DNA from: Comamonadaceae bacterium
GTDB taxonomy: Bacteria > Pseudomonadota > Gammaproteobacteria > Burkholderiales > Burkholderiaceae_C
Direction of reading: 5' to 3'
NCBI GenBank assembly: GCA_947447985.1
Contig: CANFLX010000026.1
Span: 1 to 37,388 of the forward strand
Length of the DNA stretch: 37,388 bases
In this document: positions 17,767 to 27,300 of the stretch, one piece after another
How positions within the stretch are numbered: position 1 is the first letter of the stretch
Layout of the letters: the number at the start of each line of letters is the position of its first letter
Program-made: the position numbers and the translations under genes
Notes under the pieces: generated by a model
Told to the model about the DNA's origin: nothing
What the model saw: only the letters and a program-made list of their open reading frames with translations
The model's database searches: none

Positions 17767-19896
17767 TTAGGCTTGCGCGATGGCCTGGGCCGTCAGCGGC
17801 AACTTGCGCACACGCTTACCAGTCAGTGCAGCCACCGCGTTGGCGATGGCGGGCACCACCAAGGCCGTTGCAGGCTCGCCGATACCACCAGGCTTCTCGG
17901 TGCTAGGCACCAAGATCACGGTGACTTGCGGATAGTCGCTCATGCGAACGACGGGAAAGTTGTGGAAGTTGGTTTGCTCCACACGGCCTTTGGACAAGGT
18001 GATTTCCTGCATCAAGCCCGCGCTCATGCCAAAAGCCACGCTGGACTTGATTTGCGCTTCCACGGTCTCGGGGTTCACGATATGGCCCACGTCGGCAGCG
18101 ACAGTCACTTTGTGCACCTTGACGTGGCCATCCACCAAGGAGATTTCCGCGACCTGCGCCATCATGCCGTCGTAACCTTCCATGAGTGCAATGCCACGCG
18201 AACGGCCTGCAGGCAGGGGCTTGCCCCAGCCTGCTTTTTCAGCGGCAAGCTTCAATACGTTGGCAAAGCGTGGCTGGTCCTTCAACATCGCCATGCGGTA
18301 CTCGTAGGGGTCTTTGCCCGCAGCTTTGGCCATCTCGTCCACAAAGCTTTCGTTGGCGAAAGCGTTCATGTTGTGGCTCACCGCACGCCAGTAACCGACA
18401 CGGAAACCCGTGTCATGGATCACCAAATCGTGCTGGGTGTTGGCAATGCCGTAAGGCGCTACCGCCGCTTCACCCATGAAGGGGTCAAAGGTGTCCACAG
18501 GCAGGCCAAAGGCACGCTGGGTCACCGACTGCGAGGTCACCTTGAAATGCATCGCCACCGGCTTGCCCGACGCGTCCAAACCTGCCTTGAGGTTGTTGAC
18601 ACCCATAGGACGGTAGAAGTCGTGGGTCATGTCCTCTTCGCGCGACCAGATCAGCTTGACGGGCTTGCCCACCGCTTTGGAGGTCAAAGCAGCCTGCGTA
18701 ATGAAGTCCAGCTCCAAGCGGCGACCGAAACCGCCACCGAGGTAGGTGGTCTTGACGGTCACATCCTCAGGCTTGATGCCCAACACAGCGGCAGTCGCAC
18801 CTTGCGCACCCTGCTGGAATTGGGTGGAGCCAATGACCTCGCACTTACCGTCTTTGTAGTGGGCCGTGAAATTCATGGGTTCCAGCGGAGCATGCGCTTG
18901 CATGGGGCTGATGTACTCGGCTTCCACCACTTTGGCAGCGGTTTTCATGGCTGCAGCGACATTGCCTTTGGGCTCGCCAATCGGCAAGACCTTGCCGTTT
19001 TTCGCAGCATTGCGGTTGCCCGCGAGCATGCTGGCGTTGTCGATCGACGCACCGGCGCCTTCGTCCCATACGACGCTGACGGTCTCCAGCGCTTTTTTGG
19101 CATGCCAGTAGGTATCAGCCACCACCACCACGCTGCCGTCAATGTCCAACACATTTTGAACGCCGGGCATCGATTTGGCCTTGGCGGCGTCAAAGGACTT
19201 GGCTTTGCCGCCAATGACGGGGCACTGGGTGATCGCCGCGTAGACCATGCCAGGCAGGGTCACGTCGATACCGAATTGGGCGGAACCGTTGACCTTGGCG
19301 GGTGTGTCCAGGCGCTTGGTCGCCTTGCCGATGATCTTGAAATCTTTCGGGTCTTTGAGCGCCACTTTCGCCGGCACAGGCAGTTTGGCGGCATCCGCAG
19401 CCAAAGAGCCATAGCTTGCGGTCTTGCCACCGGGGCCATGGACCACGCCTTTATGGGCGCGCAAGGTGCTGCGGTCCACGTTCCAGCGGGCGGCGGCGGC
19501 GCTGATGAGCATTTCGCGCACCTGGGCACCAGCGGTGCGCAGTTTTTCCCAACCGTCGCGCACCGAAGTCGATCCCCCGGTAATTTGAGCACCCAACAGG
19601 TCATTGGTGTACGCAGCCGCATCGGCGGGCGCGTTTTGCACCGAGATTTGGGACAGGTCCACGTTCAACTCTTCAGCGATCAACATCGGCATGGAAGTGA
19701 ATACGCCTTGGCCCATTTCAGAGCGGGCGGTCAACAAGGTGATGGCGTTGTTGTCGGCAATGTGGACCCAGGCGTTGGGGGTGTAGACCGTACCAGCAGC
19801 CTGCACGGCGGTGCTGGCGGGCAGAGCCAAGCCCATGAACAAGCCACCACTGGTCAGCGTGGTAGTTTTCAGAAAGTCGCGGCGTGAAGTCGTCAT
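17767..19896 (-). CDS. Molybdopterin-binding large subunit of an IorB-type (xanthine dehydrogenase family) oxidoreductase
   Basis: Large subunit of a molybdenum hydroxylase resembling isoquinoline 1-oxidoreductase beta subunit and membrane aldehyde oxidases. It has 709 residues. A twin-arginine signal (SRRDFLK, residues 4-10, hydrophobic stretch to about 34) predicts export to the periplasm. The cofactor motif GGGFGRR is at 387-393, and the likely catalytic glutamate is Glu674 in GIGEPAT. The start at 19896 has a strong AAGGAG site; the open frame to 19980 would bury the Tat signal. The small 2Fe-2S subunit gene lies 11 bases upstream. The substrate cannot be told: aldehydes or N-heterocycles are possible. 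Confidence 0.9.
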   Translation of the reverse strand: MTTSRRDFLKTTTLTSGGLFMGLALPASTAVQAAGTVYTPNAWVHIADNNAITLLTARSEMGQGVFTSMPMLIAEELNVDLSQISVQNAPADAAAYTNDLLGAQITGGSTSVRDGWEKLRTAGAQVREMLISAAAARWNVDRSTLRAHKGVVHGPGGKTASYGSLAADAAKLPVPAKVALKDPKDFKIIGKATKRLDTPAKVNGSAQFGIDVTLPGMVYAAITQCPVIGGKAKSFDAAKAKSMPGVQNVLDIDGSVVVVADTYWHAKKALETVSVVWDEGAGASIDNASMLAGNRNAAKNGKVLPIGEPKGNVAAAMKTAAKVVEAEYISPMQAHAPLEPMNFTAHYKDGKCEVIGSTQFQQGAQGATAAVLGIKPEDVTVKTTYLGGGFGRRLELDFITQAALTSKAVGKPVKLIWSREEDMTHDFYRPMGVNNLKAGLDASGKPVAMHFKVTSQSVTQRAFGLPVDTFDPFMGEAAVAPYGIANTQHDLVIHDTGFRVGYWRAVSHNMNAFANESFVDEMAKAAGKDPYEYRMAMLKDQPRFANVLKLAAEKAGWGKPLPAGRSRGIALMEGYDGMMAQVAEISLVDGHVKVHKVTVAADVGHIVNPETVEAQIKSSVAFGMSAGLMQEITLSKGRVEQTNFHNFPVVRMSDYPQVTVILVPSTEKPGGIGEPATALVVPAIANAVAALTGKRVRKLPLTAQAIAQA

Positions 19897-19907
19897 GATG
19901 ATGCTCC

Positions 19908-20372
19908 TTATGCTTTGTTCATGGTGGAGGCTGCATCTTTGATGGCTGCCTTGATGCGCGAATAAGTGCCACAACGGCAAATGTTGCCGCTCATGGCTGC
20001 ATCAATGTCTGCGTCGCTGGGGTTTTTGTTGCTGGCCAGGAGCGCCGCGGCACTCATCAACTGGCCTGATTGGCAGTAGCCGCATTGGGGCACATCGTGC
20101 TTGACCCAGGCAGCCTGCAGGGGGTGGGTGTTGTTTTTGGAGAGGCTTTCGACCGTGGCAACATTTTTACCAGCCACATTGGAGGTCTGGGTCTGGCAAG
20201 AGCGCACCGGTTTGCCGTCCACATGTATGGTGCAAGCGCCGCACAGGCCTGCGCCGCAACCAAATTTGGTGCCGGTCATGCCCAACTCGTCGCGGATCAC
20301 CCACAACAGCGGCGTATCACCCTCGGCCTTGGCAGTAACGGCCTTGCCGTTAATTTGGAAACTAACACTCAT
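19908..20372 (-). CDS. 2Fe-2S small subunit of the IorA type
   Basis: Electron-transfer subunit of 154 residues. A plant-type ferredoxin domain binds one 2Fe-2S cluster through Cys39, Cys44, Cys47 and Cys59. A helical domain binds the second through Cys97, Cys100, Cys132 and Cys134 (CGYC...CRC). It has no signal of its own, so it is probably exported bound to the Tat-signalled large subunit. The start at 20372 has a GGAG site 7 bases upstream; the open frame to 20405 lacks support. No FAD subunit, cytochrome c subunit or XdhC-like maturation factor is adjacent. Confidence 0.92.
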   Translation of the reverse strand: MSVSFQINGKAVTAKAEGDTPLLWVIRDELGMTGTKFGCGAGLCGACTIHVDGKPVRSCQTQTSNVAGKNVATVESLSKNNTHPLQAAWVKHDVPQCGYCQSGQLMSAAALLASNKNPSDADIDAAMSGNICRCGTYSRIKAAIKDAASTMNKA

Positions 20373-20408
20373 CGAAGTTCTCCAGGTTTTGCTTATAACT
20401 TGCACTAA

Positions 20409-20437
20409 TAAATAATGACTTTTTCATTAAATTACAA
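20409..20437 (-). promoter_or_regulatory. Possible promoter of the iorA/iorB-like operon
   Basis: On minus, TTGTAA (20437-20432), a 17-base spacer and TATTTA (20414-20409) lie in a markedly AT-rich stretch 37-65 bases before the small subunit start. The hexamers are only moderate, and TTATAA at 20393-20398 is an alternative -10 box. Confidence 0.35.
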
Positions 20438-20544
20438 AAAGCACCGAAATCCCGGCGGGGTATTCCCTAGTTGAGGCACATTAGCAGTAAAACGACCTTG
20501 CCTTTAGTGTGCTGAAACGCTGACGCCCCCCTCAGGAACCCGAC

Positions 20545-21183
20545 ATGACATCGATCGCAGACATTCGCAAAAGCTACGAGCGCGCCGAGCTCAATGAAGA
20601 CGCCTCGCAAGCCGACCCTTTGAACCAGTTTGACCAATGGCTCACCGAGGCCATTGCCAGTCAGGTGCCTGAGCCCAATGCCATGACCTTGGCCACCGTG
20701 GGCAGCAACTTGCGCCCCTCCACCCGGGTGGTTCTGATCAAAGGCTACGACGCCCAAGGCATTGTTTGGTACACCAATTTCGCCGGCCGCAAGGGCCAGG
20801 AGTTGGCAGGCAACCCCTATGCGGCCCTGCAGTTTCACTGGGTAGAGCTGGAGCGCGTGGTGCGCATTGAAGGCGTGGTGGAAAAGGTGGCCGATGCAGA
20901 AGCGGACGCCTATTTCCACAGCCGCCCCTTGGATTCGCGCATCGGCGCCTGGGCCTCGCCGCAAAGCGAAGTCATCAGCGGTCGCGGGGTGCTGGTGGCC
21001 AATGCCGCCAAATATGCAGCGCAATTTATGCTCAATCCACCGCGCCCGCCCCATTGGGGGGGGTACCGGCTCAAACCCGACACGTGGGAGTTTTGGCAGG
21101 GACGCAAAAGCCGCCTGCACGACCGGCTGCGCTATCGCCTGAGCGCCGAGCAGCAATGGGTGCGGGAACGCTTAGCGCCCTGA
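20545..21183 (+). CDS. pdxH: Pyridoxamine/pyridoxine 5'-phosphate oxidase
   Basis: FMN-dependent cytosolic enzyme that oxidises pyridoxine- or pyridoxamine-5'-phosphate to pyridoxal-5'-phosphate, the cofactor used by MetZ in this window among others. It has 212 residues. Visible family features are [26 protein letters not shown], the [17 protein letters not shown] segment and the C-terminal signature [18 protein letters not shown] lies 7 bases before the ATG. It is a single gene, divergent from the molybdenum hydroxylase operon and convergent with the DUF3299 gene 13 bases downstream. Confidence 0.96.
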   Translation: MTSIADIRKSYERAELNEDASQADPLNQFDQWLTEAIASQVPEPNAMTLATVGSNLRPSTRVVLIKGYDAQGIVWYTNFAGRKGQELAGNPYAALQFHWVELERVVRIEGVVEKVADAEADAYFHSRPLDSRIGAWASPQSEVISGRGVLVANAAKYAAQFMLNPPRPPHWGGYRLKPDTWEFWQGRKSRLHDRLRYRLSAEQQWVRERLAP

Positions 21184-21196
21184 GCGCCGAGGCGGA

Positions 21197-21757
21197 TTAC
21201 TTGACGGCCGTTGCGTCCGTCATCCGGTAGTACAGCCCATAGGGGTCGTCCGCAAGCACCGCGAACTTGCCTTCAATGACCACGGGCTCCAAGGTGTAGC
21301 GCACCGGCGTTTTGGTGCGCACCTCCACCATGCTTTCCGGACCGCCCGGCAGGCAAAACGCGCAAGTCAAAGGTACGGAACTGACAATAAAGTGCTTTTG
21401 CTTCTCACCGGGGTCCAAGGGCATCATGAATCCCTGCACCCGTTGATTTTTTTGATTCAGTACTTGCACGTTGGCGCTGAACACCGGCAGCACGCGGTTT
21501 TTATCCGTCTTGGTTTTGACCGCCGTCAGCAGCGACCATGGCAGAACGTCGCTGCGTTCGGCCAAGGGCGCAAAGGGGCTGTTGGGGCTGTGATAACCCG
21601 CGCCGCTGCCCTGGGGAATGACGCCCTCTCCCACCGGTGAACTCAATTGAGCCTGCGCCGGACGGGGCACTGACAAGGCCACCGCTGCGCCAAGGCACAC
21701 AGCGAGTGCATGAGCGGACAGGTTGAGATGTGGATTTGAAGAGATCGTTGCAGGCAT
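21197..21757 (-). CDS. Exported DUF3299-family protein
   Basis: Secreted protein of 186 residues with an N-terminal signal peptide (hydrophobic about 13-30, probable cleavage after the AQA at 34-36). The mature part has the DUF3299 pattern: an extracytoplasmic beta-rich domain with VQGFMMPLD (about 107-115) and a short Cys motif, TCAFC (Cys132, Cys135), followed by Pro-Gly-Gly. The function is unknown. Some relatives occur near metal or redox transport genes. The start has an AGGAGG site (21763-21768). It lies 23 bases downstream of msrA and is probably co-transcribed with it. Confidence 0.78.
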   Translation of the reverse strand: MPATISSNPHLNLSAHALAVCLGAAVALSVPRPAQAQLSSPVGEGVIPQGSGAGYHSPNSPFAPLAERSDVLPWSLLTAVKTKTDKNRVLPVFSANVQVLNQKNQRVQGFMMPLDPGEKQKHFIVSSVPLTCAFCLPGGPESMVEVRTKTPVRYTLEPVVIEGKFAVLADDPYGLYYRMTDATAVK

Positions 21758-21780
21758 GGATGCCTCCTGTCAAAAAATAC

Positions 21781-22323
21781 CTAGGCCTTGGCCAAACGGG
21801 CAAAGGTCTTGCGGAATTTCGCCACCTTGGGCGCTGCCACCGCCACGCAATAGCCCTGGGTCGGGTTGCGGGCAAAGAAGTTTTGGTGGTACTCCTCGGC
21901 GCGGGCATAGTTCTTCAGCATCTGCACTTCAGTGACGATGGGATCGGCATAGACGCCGCTGGCCTTCACTTCCGCGACCAGTGTTTGGGCGACTTCCAGT
22001 TGTTCGGGCGTGGTGCAGTAAATGCCGCTGCGGTACTGGGTGCCCACGTCGTGTCCCTGGCGATTCAGGGTGGTGGGGTCGTGGATCAGGAAAAAAATCT
22101 CCAGCACTTCGCGCACGCTGATCACCGAGGTGTCAAATTCGAGTTTGACCACCTCGTTGTGGCCGCTGGTTCCTGTGCACACATCGTCGTAGGTGGGATT
22201 GGGCAACTGCCCGTTACAGTAGCCGGATTCCACCAATTGCATGCCGCGCACTTGCAGATAGACCGATTCGCTGCACCAGAAGCAGCCTGCGCCCAGGGCG
22301 AGGGTTTGGGTGGAATGTTGCAT
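21781..22323 (-). CDS. msrA: Peptide methionine sulfoxide reductase A
   Basis: Repairs methionine-S-sulfoxide in proteins and free methionine. It has 180 residues. The nucleophilic Cys14 lies in the hallmark GCFWC, and GHNEVVKLEFD, GTQYRSGIY and AEEYHQNF complete the signature. A recycling cysteine is present near the C-terminus (QGYC). No signal peptide is seen with the ATG at 22323, so the enzyme should be cytosolic. The frame is open to 22404 but the extra 27 residues are not family-like. It is divergent from the TetR gene. Confidence 0.95.
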   Translation of the reverse strand: MQHSTQTLALGAGCFWCSESVYLQVRGMQLVESGYCNGQLPNPTYDDVCTGTSGHNEVVKLEFDTSVISVREVLEIFFLIHDPTTLNRQGHDVGTQYRSGIYCTTPEQLEVAQTLVAEVKASGVYADPIVTEVQMLKNYARAEEYHQNFFARNPTQGYCVAVAAPKVAKFRKTFARLAKA

Positions 22324-22436
22324 GGTGATGGTGCTTAGGTTGACCTGTAGAGAAGGCGAGCATAAGCCGCCCGGGTTTCCCCTGCATAAAGTGCGCAAAT
22401 CCACGCAAACTTTACCTCAGGGACAAGGGGGCCACG

Positions 22437-22465
22437 TTGACTCAGCGGAGGCGCAGACCTACACT
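22437..22465 (+). promoter_or_regulatory. Promoter of the tetR-adaptor-RND operon
   Basis: TTGACT (22437-22442), a 17-base spacer and TACACT (22460-22465) form a good sigma-70 promoter. The expected start near 22472 falls inside the dyad at 22466-22483 and leaves a leader of only about 17 bases before the TetR ATG. Confidence 0.7.
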
Positions 22466-22483
22466 ACTAACCTGCCAGTCAGT
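22466..22483. promoter_or_regulatory. Probable TetR operator (autoregulation)
   Basis: ACTAAC-CTGCCA-GTCAGT is a dyad with one mismatch in six bases per arm, sitting directly after the -10 box and over the predicted transcription start. This position is ideal for repression by the TetR protein encoded 6 bases downstream. Confidence 0.65.
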
Positions 22484-22488
22484 AAAAC

Positions 22489-23181
22489 ATGAACCTCCGC
22501 ACCCGCCTTCGCGACCTCGCCTGCCCGTCCGCACCCAAACGCGAGCGGCGCAAAGACGCGCGCCCCCGAGAGCTGCTCGATGCGGCCCTTGCGCTGTTCG
22601 TCGAGCAAGGCTTCGCCGCCACCAAGGCCGAGGACGTGGCCAAGCGCGCAGGGGTGTCCAAGGGCACCTTGTTTTTGTATTTCGGCTCCAAAGAAGAACT
22701 CTTCAAAGCGGTGGTGCGCGAAAACATCGCTGGCCAGTTCTCCGAGTTCAACGTGGCACTGGACAACTCCACCGGCAGCACCGAGGCCTTGATGCGGAGC
22801 TTTATGGCGGCATGGTGGGCCCGCGTGGGCGCCACACACAGCGCCGGCATATGCAAATTGATGGTGAGCGAGGGGCGGCAATTTCCAGAGCTGGCCGAGT
22901 TTTACCGCGCCGAGGTCATTGAACCCGCCTGCCAGGTGATCTCGCGGGTGCTGGAGCGCGGCGTGCAACGCGGCGAATTGCATGGCCCCGTCTCCACCCA
23001 CAGCGTCTACACCCTGCTGGCGCCGATTTTGTTTTTGATGCTGTGGAACAGCGCGCCTGGTTTGTCTGGCGCCATGGCCTTGGATGGACCTGCGTTTTTA
23101 GACAAACAAATCGACGTACTTTTGTATGGCATCGGTGTGCGCACCGCCAATACCCCTCCTGACTCCGCAACAGCGCCTTAA
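22489..23181 (+). CDS. TetR/AcrR-family transcriptional regulator
   Basis: DNA-binding repressor of 230 residues. The N-terminal helix-turn-helix lies at about residues 27-75, with [30 protein letters not shown] split over its recognition helices and [10 protein letters not shown] after it. The C-terminal part is the helical ligand/dimer domain with a TetR_C-like segment. It is followed after 12 bases by an RND adaptor gene. Its own promoter overlaps an operator-like dyad, so it most likely represses itself and the efflux genes until a ligand binds. The inducing compound cannot be deduced. Confidence 0.92.
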   Translation: MNLRTRLRDLACPSAPKRERRKDARPRELLDAALALFVEQGFAATKAEDVAKRAGVSKGTLFLYFGSKEELFKAVVRENIAGQFSEFNVALDNSTGSTEALMRSFMAAWWARVGATHSAGICKLMVSEGRQFPELAEFYRAEVIEPACQVISRVLERGVQRGELHGPVSTHSVYTLLAPILFLMLWNSAPGLSGAMALDGPAFLDKQIDVLLYGIGVRTANTPPDSATAP

Positions 23182-23193
23182 GGCGCCATTTCA

Positions 23194-24327
23194 ATGAAAC
23201 TCCCACTCAAATGGATCTTGCTGACGGCGACCGTCGTCGCCCTTGGCGCCGGCGGATGGCACACCTACCAATCCCGCAAACAGCAGAAGCAGCTGATTGA
23301 CGCACAGCAGGAAGATCAGAAAAACAGGCTCGCGATGCAATTGGCGCCCACCGATGTGGTGACGGTGCAAACCCTGCAGTTGTCCCAAGGACTGCCCATC
23401 TCCGGCCAGACCAAAGCGGTGGATTCGGCATTTGTCAAAGCCCGTGTCGCCGGTGAGTTGCAGGACTTGCAGGTGCGCGAGGGTGATTTCGTCAAAGCCG
23501 GACAAATCCTGGCCCGGGTGGACAGCACTGAATTTATCGCCCGCTTGCGCCAAGCCCAACAACAAGCGCAGGCCGCCAAAGCGCAAGTCGACATTGCCCA
23601 GCGCAGCTATGACAACAACCGCTCGCTGGTAGACCAGGGCTTTATTTCCAAGACCAGTCTGGAAGCATCGGCCTCCACCTTGGCTGCCGCCCAAGCCAGT
23701 TATCTGGCGGCGCAGGCGGGTGCCGAGGTGCTGCAAAAATCCCTGGACGACACGGTGCTGCGCGCACCGATTGCCGGGCAGGTCTCGCAGCGCTTGGCAC
23801 AAAGCGGCGAACGGGTGGCGGTGGACGGCCGCATTTTGGAAATCGTGGATGTGCGTCGACTGGAACTCGAAGCCAGCATCGCCGTGGCAGACGCCATGCA
23901 AGTGCGCGTGGGGCAAAGCGCACAACTGCGTTTTGATGGCGCTTCAAGCCCTGTCGCAGCCAAAGTGGTTCGCATCAACCCCACGGCCACAGCGGGCAGC
24001 CGTGCGGTGCTGGTCTACCTCTCGATTACAAGCACCGATGCCTTGCGGCAAGGCTTGTATGCCGAAGGCTTGCTGGCGACGGGCAGCGTGAGTGCCCCAG
24101 CCCTGCCGCTGAGTGCCGTGCGCACGGACAAACCGCAAGCCTATGTGCAAGCCGTGGTGAACGGCCGCGTACAGCATGTGCCGGTCACCTTGGGCACACG
24201 GGGTGCGCAGGGTGAGCAAACCATGGTGGCGGTGAGCGGCGTGCCGCAAGGCACTGTGGTGCTCATTGGTGGCGTGGGCCCGGTGCAGGCAGACACCGAA
24301 GTCGCCTTGGCTGCGGGTGCGAAGTAA
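23194..24327 (+). CDS. RND efflux periplasmic adaptor (membrane fusion protein)
   Basis: Links the inner-membrane pump to the outer-membrane channel. It has 377 residues. One N-terminal membrane anchor or signal (about 5-22) lacks a lipobox cysteine. A biotinyl-lipoyl-like domain is split around a coiled-coil hairpin: VAGELQDLQVREGDFVKAGQ before it (quoted to 20 residues) and RAPIAGQVSQR after it. The coiled coil is relatively short (about 110-190). Beta-barrel and membrane-proximal domains follow. It sits 12 bases after tetR and 3 bases before the pump gene. Confidence 0.93.
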   Translation: MKLPLKWILLTATVVALGAGGWHTYQSRKQQKQLIDAQQEDQKNRLAMQLAPTDVVTVQTLQLSQGLPISGQTKAVDSAFVKARVAGELQDLQVREGDFVKAGQILARVDSTEFIARLRQAQQQAQAAKAQVDIAQRSYDNNRSLVDQGFISKTSLEASASTLAAAQASYLAAQAGAEVLQKSLDDTVLRAPIAGQVSQRLAQSGERVAVDGRILEIVDVRRLELEASIAVADAMQVRVGQSAQLRFDGASSPVAAKVVRINPTATAGSRAVLVYLSITSTDALRQGLYAEGLLATGSVSAPALPLSAVRTDKPQAYVQAVVNGRVQHVPVTLGTRGAQGEQTMVAVSGVPQGTVVLIGGVGPVQADTEVALAAGAK

Positions 24328-24330
24328 ATT

Positions 24331-27300
24331 ATGTGGTTCACGCGCGTCAGCATCCACAACCCGGTGTTCGCCACCATGATGATGGTCGCACTGATGGTGC
24401 TGGGCGTTTTTTCGCTGCAGCGCCTGCAGGTTGACCAGTTTCCCAATATCGACTTTCCCGTCGTGGTGGTCATCACCGAATACCCCGGCGCATCGCCTGA
24501 AATTGTGGAGAGTGAAGTCTCCAAAAAAATGGAAGAGGGCGTCAATTCCATTGCAGGCATCAACGCCCTGACCTCCCGCAGCTACGAGGGGCAATCGGTG
24601 GTGGTGATCGAATTTGGTCTGCACATCGACGGCCGCAAAGCGGCAGACGATGTGCGCGAAAAAGTCGCCTCGGTCAAGCCCCTGCTTCGCACCGAGGTCA
24701 AAGAGCCCCGCGTCTTGCGCTTTGACCCGTCTGCCAAGGCCGTCTGGTCGGTCGCGGTATTGCCTGACACCAGTCCTGGCGCACCCCGCCTCAGCGCCGT
24801 CGAACTGACCAACTGGGCCGACCAGGTGTTCAAAAAGCGGCTGGAGAACGTGCGTGGCGTGGGGTCTGCGACGGTCGTGGGCGGCACCAAGCGCGAAATC
24901 AATCTCTACCTCGACCCCAAGGCCTTGGAGTCGTTTGGCATCACGCCAGACCAGGTAGCCAACGCGGTGCGCAACGAGAACCAGGACCTGCCGGTCGGCA
25001 GCATCCGCTCCTTGCAGCAAGAACGCACCATCCAAATCGCAGCGCGCGTGCAACGCCCGGAAGACTTTGCCAACATCATCGTGGCCCGAAAAAACGGTGC
25101 CGCGGTGCGCGTGGGCCAACTCGCCGAGGTGCGCGACGGTGCACAGGAAATTGACAGCCTGGCGCTGTACAACGGCGAGCGCACACTCATGCTCTCGGTG
25201 CAAAAAATGCAAGACGAGAACACCATCGCGGTGGTCGATGGCCTGCAAAAAACCCTGTCCGAGGTGCAAAAGCAACTGCCGCCCGGCATCAAACTGGCAC
25301 CGATTACCGATGGGTCGCGGCAGATTCGCGTCTCGGTGGACAACGTGCGCCGCACCTTGGTCGAAGGGGCGCTGCTCACCGTCTTGATCGTGTTCTTGTT
25401 CCTGAACTCCTGGCGCTCTACGGTGATTACCGGGCTGACCTTGCCCATCGCCTTGATCGGCACTTTTTTCTTCATGTACGTGTTTGGCTTCACCATCAAC
25501 ATGATCACCATGATGGCGCTGAGCCTGTGCGTGGGTCTGCTGATCGATGACGCCATCGTGGTGCGGGAGAACATCGTGCGCCATGTGCAATTGGGCAAAA
25601 CGCCCTTCCAAGCGGCGCTCGATGGCACCCAGGAAATCGGTCTGGCCGTGCTGGCCACCACCCTGTCCATCGTCGCGGTGTTTTTGCCCATTGGTTTCAT
25701 GGGCGGCATCATCGGCAAGTTCTTCCACGAGTTTGGGTTGACCATCGTGGCCGCTGTGCTGATTTCCATGTTTGTCAGCTTTACCCTGGACCCGATGCTG
25801 TCGAGCATCTGGCACGACCCGGCAGTGGAACACCACAGCCGGCGCGGCCCGCCCATCACCCTCTACGACCGCACCTTGGGCCGCATCACGGGCTGGTTTG
25901 AGCGCACGACCGAATCTTTGGCCGATGGCTACCAAGGCATCCTGGCCTGGGCCTTGGTGCACAAGGTGAAGACGGTGTTGTTGGCGGTGGGCGTCTTCGT
26001 GCTCAGCGTGGCGCTGGTGCCTTTGCTGGGCACGGAGTTCGTGCCCAAGTCAGACTTTTCGGAGACCACGCTGAACTTCAACACCCCCACCGGCACTTCG
26101 CTGGAGGTGACCGAGGCCAAAGCGCGGCAGGTCGAAGCCATTGTTCGCTCCTTTCCCGAAGTGAAGTACACGCTGGCCACCATCAACACCGGCAATGCGC
26201 AGGGCAAGATGTACGCCAGCATTTACATCCGCATGGTGGACCGCAAGGAGCGCAATCTCAGCATTGATCAAATGTCCATCAAGCTGCGCAAGCGCCTGCA
26301 AGAAGTGCCTGGCATCACCGTTACCCACATCGGCCTAATGGACTCGGTCGGCGGTAGCAAGCAAATTTTGTTCTCGATCCAAGGGGCCGACACTCCCACG
26401 CTGGAGCGCTTGACCCAAACGGCCCTGGTTCAGCTGAAAAATGTGCCTGGTTTGGTGGATTTGGATTCCAGCTTCAAACCCAACAAACCAACACTCCAGG
26501 TGGCAGTGCGCCGCGACGCGGCATCGGACCTGGGTTTGAGCGTGGCACAAATCGGCACGGGTCTGCGCACCTTGGTGGCAGGCCAAACCGTGGGCAACTG
26601 GCGCGCGGCAGACGACCAAACCTATGACGTCAACGTCCGTCTCAAACCGCAAGCCCGCGACACGCCGCAAGACCTGGAGCGGATCCCCTTCGCCCTTGCG
26701 AGTGCGGCCGATGGCAGCGCCCGCATTGTTCGCCTGAACCAGGTCGCCACGGTGGTCGAGAGCACAGGCTCCAACCAGATCAACCGCCGCGACATGACGC
26801 GCGAAGTGGCCATCAGCGCCAATGTGTCCGGCCGCTCTGCGGGCGAGGTATCGGCCGACATTAAGAAAATCATGGACCAGATCGCCTTGCCCCAAGGCTA
26901 CAGTTACAAGTTCAGCGGTTCGACCAAAGACATGGCAGAAGCCTTTGGCTACGCCATATCCGCATTGGCATTGGCCATCGTGTTCATTTACATGATTCTG
27001 GCCAGCCAGTTCAAGAGCTTCTTGCAGCCCATGGCACTGATGACCGCCCTGCCGCTGACGCTGATTGGCGTGGTGCTGGCGCTGATGATGTTCAATTCGA
27101 CCCTGTCGATGTTTTCGGTGATTGGCGTCATCATGCTGATGGGGCTGGTCACCAAAAATGCGATTTTGCTGGTGGACTTTGCCATCCGCGCCCGCGAACC
27201 CGGTGTCGCGCCTGACGGCAGCGTGGTGCCCGGATTGGACCGCAATGCCGCCCTGCTGCTGGCCGCCAAGGTGCGACTGCGCCCGATTCTGATGACCACC

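Noticed and set aside
17712..17906. A 64-codon open frame on plus between edd and the molybdenum hydroxylase
   Set aside because: It runs through the terminator hairpin into the antisense of a real gene and has no ribosome-binding site.
17773..19887. A 704-codon open frame on plus antisense to the molybdenum hydroxylase large subunit; similar long frames at 14483-16540 (+), 7948-9258 (-) and 23944-25962 (-)
   Set aside because: All mirror confidently identified genes and have His/Gly/Arg-rich translations typical of antisense frames.
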